A stretch of DNA of 8,309 bases from Actinomycetota bacterium (GTDB lineage Bacteria; Actinomycetota; Actinomycetes; Streptosporangiales; Streptosporangiaceae). Each line of letters begins with the position of its first letter. Within the stretch, counting starts at the first letter, position 1. Both the position numbers and the translations under genes were made by a program. The stretch lies in NCBI GenBank assembly GCA_003168295.1, contig PMST01000700.1, forward strand, positions 4,196-12,504. The letters are read 5' to 3'. A model generated the notes under the pieces. The model made no database searches, was not told the origin of the DNA, and worked only from the letters and a program-made list of their open reading frames with translations. Shown here in pieces: positions 5,459-8,309 of the stretch.

Positions 5459-6400
5459 TTGGCAGAAGTGACCGAAGTCCGGAACGTCATCGTCATCGGG
5501 TCCGGCCCGACCGGTTATACGGCGGCACTCTACGCGGCTCGCGGGGAGCTGAAGCCCTTGGTTTTCGAGGGCTCGGTCACGGCGGGCGGTGCTCTTATGC
5601 AGACCACCGACGTGGAGAACTTCCCCGGGTTCCCTGACTCCATCATGGGTCCCGAGCTGATGGACGCCATGCGCAAGCAGGCCGAGCGGTTCGGGGCCGA
5701 GCTGGTGCCCGACGATGTGGTGGCGGTCGACCTGACCGCGGACCCGAAGGTGGTCAAGACCGAAAGCGAGACGTACCTCGCCAAGGCCGTGATCATCGCC
5801 ACCGGTTCCAGGTACAAGGAACTCGGGGTGCCGGGCGAGAAGAAACTCGGCGGCCACGGCGTGTCCTGGTGCGCCACCTGTGACGGGTTCTTCTTCCGCG
5901 GCCATGACATCGCGGTCATCGGCGGCGGCGACTCCGCCCTGGAAGAGGCCATGTTCCTGACGCGGTTCGGCAAGTCGGTGACGGTGGTACACCGCCGCGA
6001 CACGCTCCGCGCCTCCAAGATCATGCAGGACCGGGCCTTTGCCAACCCGAAGATCACGTTCCTGTGGGACAGCGAGGTGGCGGAGGTCCTGGGCTCGGAC
6101 AAGGTCACCGGCCTGCTGATCAGGAGCACCAAGGACGGCACGGAACACGTGCTGCCCGTGACCGGGGTGTTCGTCGCCATCGGTCACGACCCGCGTTCTG
6201 ACCTGTTCGCCGGCCAGCTCGCCACGGACCCCGACGGTTATCTGCTGGTCGACGAGCCATCGACGCGCACCGCCATCGAGGGTGTCTTCGCCGCGGGCGA
6301 CGTCGTTGACCGCACCTACCGGCAGGCCGTCACCGCGGCCGGGACGGGCTGCGCGGCGGCGCTCGACGCGGAACGCTGGCTGACCAGCAAGGAGCTCTGA
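5459..6400 (+). CDS. trxB: Thioredoxin reductase (NADPH, FAD)
   Basis: This cytoplasmic flavoenzyme passes electrons from NADPH to thioredoxin. The 313-aa length is typical of bacterial low-molecular-weight TrxB. It shows the N-terminal FAD dinucleotide fold GSGPTG (14-19), the redox-active CATC (C138, C141) followed by Asp142, the NADPH fold GGGDSA (155-160), HRR (178-180) for the NADPH 2'-phosphate, and the C-terminal FAD motif GVFAAGDV near residues 277-284. GSGPTGY has Thr where Ala is usual, a mild change. The start is a TTG at 5459 with GAGGGG at 10 nt; a GTG at 5468 would shorten it by three residues. It is transcribed from the sigma-R-like promoter at 5396-5422, with trxA following, and supports disulfide reduction in the cytosol. 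Confidence 0.96.
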   Translation: MAEVTEVRNVIVIGSGPTGYTAALYAARGELKPLVFEGSVTAGGALMQTTDVENFPGFPDSIMGPELMDAMRKQAERFGAELVPDDVVAVDLTADPKVVKTESETYLAKAVIIATGSRYKELGVPGEKKLGGHGVSWCATCDGFFFRGHDIAVIGGGDSALEEAMFLTRFGKSVTVVHRRDTLRASKIMQDRAFANPKITFLWDSEVAEVLGSDKVTGLLIRSTKDGTEHVLPVTGVFVAIGHDPRSDLFAGQLATDPDGYLLVDEPSTRTAIEGVFAAGDVVDRTYRQAVTAAGTGCAAALDAERWLTSKEL

Positions 6401-6402
6401 CG

Positions 6403-6419
6403 CCCTGCGGGCGGCAGGG
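6403..6419 (+). repeat. Small hairpin between trxB and trxA
   Basis: CCCTGC (6403-6408) pairs with GCAGGG (6414-6419) over a 5-nt loop, starting 3 nt after the trxB stop. No T-run follows. It may stabilise or process the trxBA mRNA or slightly reduce read-through; it may also be chance. Confidence 0.3.
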
Positions 6420-6436
6420 ATTCATTCATCGCAAGT

Positions 6437-6443
6437 AAAGGGA
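6437..6443 (+). promoter_or_regulatory. Ribosome binding site deciding the trxA start
   Basis: AAAGGGA lies 1 nt before the GTG at 6445, too close for initiation, but 10 nt before the in-frame GTG at 6454. The later GTG is therefore preferred. Confidence 0.5.
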
Positions 6444-6453
6444 TGTGATCGTA

Positions 6454-6777
6454 GTGGGCGCGACCAAGGTCGTGACGGACGAGACCTTCGAGGCCGAGGT
6501 CCTGAAGAGCGAAAAGCCGGTCATCGTGGATTACTGGGCCGAATGGTGCGGCCCGTGCCGCATGGTCGCTCCGGTCCTCGAGGAGATCGCCACCGAGTAC
6601 GCCGACAAGATCGACGTGGTAAAGCTCAACATTGACGACAACCCGACCGTGTCACAGCGCTACGGGATCATGGCCATTCCGACCATGAGCGTCTTCTCCG
6701 GCGGACAGGTGGTCAAGCAAATCGTCGGGGCCAAGCCGAAGTCGGCTCTGCTCCGCGAGCTGGCCGAGTACATCTGA
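6454..6777 (+). CDS. trxA: Thioredoxin
   Basis: The 107-aa cytoplasmic disulfide reductant has the normal length for thioredoxin. It shows the active site WCGPC (C32, C35), the buried Asp26 in VDYWA, the cis-proline loop IPT, and the late GAKPK loop. Its electrons come from TrxB just upstream; typical clients are peroxidases, ribonucleotide reductase and methionine sulfoxide reductases. An earlier in-frame GTG at 6445 would add three residues, but the AAAGGGA lies almost against it, so GTG 6454 is chosen. The 53-nt gap from trxB contains a small hairpin and no obvious promoter, so the two genes are probably co-transcribed from the sigma-R-like promoter. Confidence 0.95.
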   Translation: MGATKVVTDETFEAEVLKSEKPVIVDYWAEWCGPCRMVAPVLEEIATEYADKIDVVKLNIDDNPTVSQRYGIMAIPTMSVFSGGQVVKQIVGAKPKSALLRELAEYI

Positions 6778-6795
6778 ACCCTGAAGTACAGCTGA

Positions 6796-6833
6796 GCCGG
6801 TGATTACCCGGGTCGTCCGGCGGCTACACCGGC
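6796..6833. terminator. Possible bidirectional terminator between trxA and the GNAT gene
   Basis: GCCGGTG (6796-6802) pairs perfectly with CACCGGC (6827-6833); the 24-nt loop contains the palindrome ACCCGGGT (6806-6813). It sits between the convergent stops of trxA (6777) and the minus-strand gene (6824). There is no T-run, as is frequent in actinomycetes, so this is tentative. Confidence 0.3.
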
Positions 6834-7450
6834 CGCAGGGCGCCCTGGGGGGCGGACGGGGTCATCGAGCCAAGCAGCCGTTCCAGGGCCACCTCGACAT
6901 CCTCCCGCCAGGTCAGGACGGTCCTGAGCTCCATCCGCAGGCGCGGGTAATGGTGGTGCGGACGGATGGTCTTGAACCCCACGGCCAGCAGGTAATCCAC
7001 CGGCAGCATGCAGGCGGGCGACTCCCAGCGCCGGTCACCGAAGGCCTCGATGGCCCGCACACCGCGCCGGGTGAGGTCTTTGGCCATCGCCTGCACCAGC
7101 ATCCGGCCGATGCCTCCGCCGGCGAACTCGCTGAGCAGATGGGCGCTCATGAACAGCACCGCATCGGCGCTCACCGGGCTGGTGGGGAAGGCTATCGAGC
7201 GGGGAACGTACTGCGGGGGGGCGAACAGCATGTATCCAGCGGGTACGCCGTCGACGTAGGCGATCTTGCCGCAGCTACCCCATTCGAGCAGCACCGATGA
7301 GACCCAGGACTCCTTCTCGAGTTCCGGGTCGCCGCTTTCCTCGGCGCGCGCCCGGCTGACCGGGCCAAGCTCCCAGAAGACACATCTGCGGCATTTCGGC
7401 GGCAAGTCGCCGAGATTGTCCAGCGTAATGTTGACGATACGGCGCGACAT
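6824..7450 (-). CDS. GNAT-family N-acetyltransferase with CxxC motif
   Basis: The 208-aa protein is a probable acetyl-CoA-dependent acyltransferase of unknown substrate. The GNAT core shows the KIAYVDGVPAGYMLF strand pair (about 62-76) and the acetyl-CoA loop GGGIGRMLV (111-119), followed by the helix LVQAMAKDLTRRG, then a late strand and YLLAVGFK (about 153-160). The loop matches the motif except that the usual first Gln/Arg is Ala110. The N-terminus has CRRC (C20, C23); C60 and C147 add further cysteines, and H165-H167 form a run, so metal or redox control is possible. The start ATG at 7450 has GGGGAAG just upstream on the minus strand. It converges on trxA and diverges from the aminotransferase gene. 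A homologous gene (Rv3916c in M. tuberculosis, from memory) often lies between the trx genes and parB. Its biological role is not known to me. Confidence 0.8.
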   Translation of the reverse strand: MSRRIVNITLDNLGDLPPKCRRCVFWELGPVSRARAEESGDPELEKESWVSSVLLEWGSCGKIAYVDGVPAGYMLFAPPQYVPRSIAFPTSPVSADAVLFMSAHLLSEFAGGGIGRMLVQAMAKDLTRRGVRAIEAFGDRRWESPACMLPVDYLLAVGFKTIRPHHHYPRLRMELRTVLTWREDVEVALERLLGSMTPSAPQGALRPV

Positions 7451-7533
7451 CGCTTCCCCGGCTGAAAATCGACAAGCGTCCCCGGGAGATACCCCTTATC
7501 CTGGCATGATACTCGACGACTTCGGGAGAGTCC
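7451..7533. promoter_or_regulatory. Divergent control region between the GNAT and aminotransferase genes
   Basis: The 83 nt should hold promoters for both genes. There is no convincing -35/-10 pair. TCGACA at 7469-7474 resembles a -35, but its spacing to TATCCT at 7497-7502 is too long (22 nt). The region does contain GATA (7488-7491), TATC (7497-7500) and GATA (7508-7511), which form two overlapping inverted half-sites that could be an operator. Confidence 0.3.
7524..7528 (+). promoter_or_regulatory. Ribosome binding site of the aminotransferase gene
   Basis: GGGAG with 5 nt to the GTG at 7534. A frame-1 stop at 7507-7509 rules out any earlier start, so 7534 is well fixed. Confidence 0.7.
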
Positions 7534-8309
7534 GTGACTGGCGAACAGCAATCGGTATCGAAACCGCAGCGAATTGACCGCTATGTCGGTCAGTACGCCG
7601 AACGTGCCGTGGACATGGTGGCTTCGGAAATCCGCGCCCTGTTCGCCGTCGCCGCCCGGCCCGAAATCGTCTCGCTGGCCGGCGGCTCGCCCTACGTGGC
7701 CGCGCTCCCCCTCGATGCCGTCGGCGAGATGATCGGCCAGCTGATCGCCAACCAGGGCGCGACGGCGCTGCAGTACTGCACCGCGCAGGGAGATGCCGGG
7801 CTGCGGGAGAGAATCTGCGACGTCATGGCGCTTGAGCAGATCAGGGCTCACCCGGACGATGTCGTGGTCACCGTCGGCTCCCAGCAGGCTCTTGACCTGC
7901 TGACCAGGATCTTTATCGACCCAGGCGACGTGATTCTGGTCGAGGCGCCGTCCTACGTAGGCGCCCTGGGCGCCTTCGCCGCCTACCAGGCCAACGTGGT
8001 ACACGTGGCGATGGACGACGACGGGCTGATCCCTGAGGCCCTGGAGGAGGCCATCAATCGCACGGCCGCGGCCGGAAAGCGCGCCAAGTTCCTCTACACG
8101 GTGCCGAACTTCCAGAACCCGGCCGGGGTGACGCTCGCCGCCGAACGGCGGCACCGCATCCTGGACATCTGCACGTCGGCGGGACTGCTCGTCCTCGAGG
8201 ACAATCCGTACGGCCTGCTCGGCTTCGAATCCGAACCGATGCGAGCGCTGCGGGCCGACGACGCGGAGGGCGTGGTGTACCTCGGCACGTTCTCCAAGAC
8301 GTTCGCCGC
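7534..8309 (+). CDS. PLP-dependent aminotransferase class I/II, 5' part (cut by window end)
   Basis: 258 codons are visible before the window edge; the full protein should be about 400 aa. It is a fold-type I aminotransferase resembling the 2-aminoadipate/LysN/KAT II group (no GntR domain at the N-terminus, so not MocR). Visible motifs are SLAGGSP (about 49-55), substrate/PLP loop region LQYCTAQGDAGLRE, VTVGSQQALDLL for the PLP phosphate side, PNFQNPAG (191-198, Asn195 to the PLP ring), EDNPYG (222-227, Asp223 to the pyridine N and Tyr226), and GTFSKTFA with the likely Schiff-base Lys255. It starts at GTG 7534 with GGGAG; no earlier start is possible. It is divergent from the GNAT gene. The substrate cannot be read from sequence. 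Confidence 0.9.
   Translation, partial: MTGEQQSVSKPQRIDRYVGQYAERAVDMVASEIRALFAVAARPEIVSLAGGSPYVAALPLDAVGEMIGQLIANQGATALQYCTAQGDAGLRERICDVMALEQIRAHPDDVVVTVGSQQALDLLTRIFIDPGDVILVEAPSYVGALGAFAAYQANVVHVAMDDDGLIPEALEEAINRTAAAGKRAKFLYTVPNFQNPAGVTLAAERRHRILDICTSAGLLVLEDNPYGLLGFESEPMRALRADDAEGVVYLGTFSKTFA

Noticed and set aside
5411..6187. 258-codon minus-strand frame opposite trxB
   Set aside because: Antisense shadow; trxB has all catalytic motifs on the plus strand.
6836..6847. 12-bp palindrome CAGGGCGCCCTG as an operator
   Set aside because: It lies in the 3' coding end of the GNAT gene, and palindromes of this composition are common at this GC content.
6800..7300. 166-codon plus-strand frame opposite the GNAT gene
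   Set aside because: The minus-strand GNAT has a coherent fold and RBS; the plus frame is low-complexity and His/Gly/Gln-rich.
7960..7974. GGCGCC repeated around CTG as a regulatory hairpin
   Set aside because: It arises from adjacent Gly-Ala codons in the aminotransferase gene.
7192..8154. 320-codon minus-strand frame opposite the aminotransferase gene
   Set aside because: It overlaps an aminotransferase with intact PLP motifs on the plus strand and has no domain.
1..8309. CRISPR array, transposase, phage or defence system, tRNA or rRNA
   Set aside because: No regularly spaced repeats, no transposase or phage-like protein, and no structural RNA signature; gene order is the conserved origin-proximal block.

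Overview
This is an 8.3 kb piece of a very GC-rich chromosome with strong G/C third-position bias and frequent GTG/TTG starts. It fits a high-GC actinomycete; a Streptosporangiales-like lineage is a guess from gene content. The gene order murJ, pseudokinase, sigM, anti-sigma factor, trxB, trxA, GNAT is the conserved actinobacterial block that usually sits close to parB-parA and the replication origin. In M. tuberculosis the matching stretch is mviN, sigM, rsmA, trxB2, trxC, cwlM, Rv3916c.

Positions 1-5388 are one tightly packed plus-strand unit. It may begin with the last codons of an upstream gene (ending at 24, ATGA overlap). Next come murJ (21-2222, lipid II flippase with a long proline-rich cytoplasmic N-terminus), a one-pass membrane pseudokinase with a discoidin-like outer domain (2238-3830), the ECF sigma factor sigM (3837-4448), a possible 36-codon gene (4445-4555), and the zinc-type anti-sigma factor (4552-5388). 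The gaps are 15 nt, 6 nt and then two 4-nt ATGA overlaps, so translational coupling is likely. The unit joins cell-wall precursor export, an FHA-recruiting type of pseudokinase, and an envelope-stress sigma/anti-sigma pair.

Positions 5389-6777 hold the thioredoxin system: trxB (TTG start, 5459-6400) and trxA (6454-6777). A perfect match to the sigma-R/sigma-H oxidative-stress promoter (GGGAAT, 18 nt, GTT) lies at 5396-5422, just after the anti-sigma stop codon, so trxBA probably answers to disulfide stress independently of the sigM operon.

Positions 6778-8309 hold a convergent GNAT acetyltransferase on the minus strand (6824-7450), an 83-nt divergent control region, and the first 258 codons of a class I/II PLP aminotransferase (7534 to the window edge). 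No cwlM lies between trxA and the GNAT gene.

No mobile element, CRISPR array, tRNA or rRNA is visible, and this is mainly a conserved housekeeping locus. The unusual items are a perfect 14-bp hairpin inside the pseudokinase gene (3329-3359), the doubly ATGA-coupled small ORF between sigM and its anti-sigma gene, an ECF-like promoter motif inside the end of sigM, and the separation of MurJ from the pseudokinase that is fused to it in mycobacteria.
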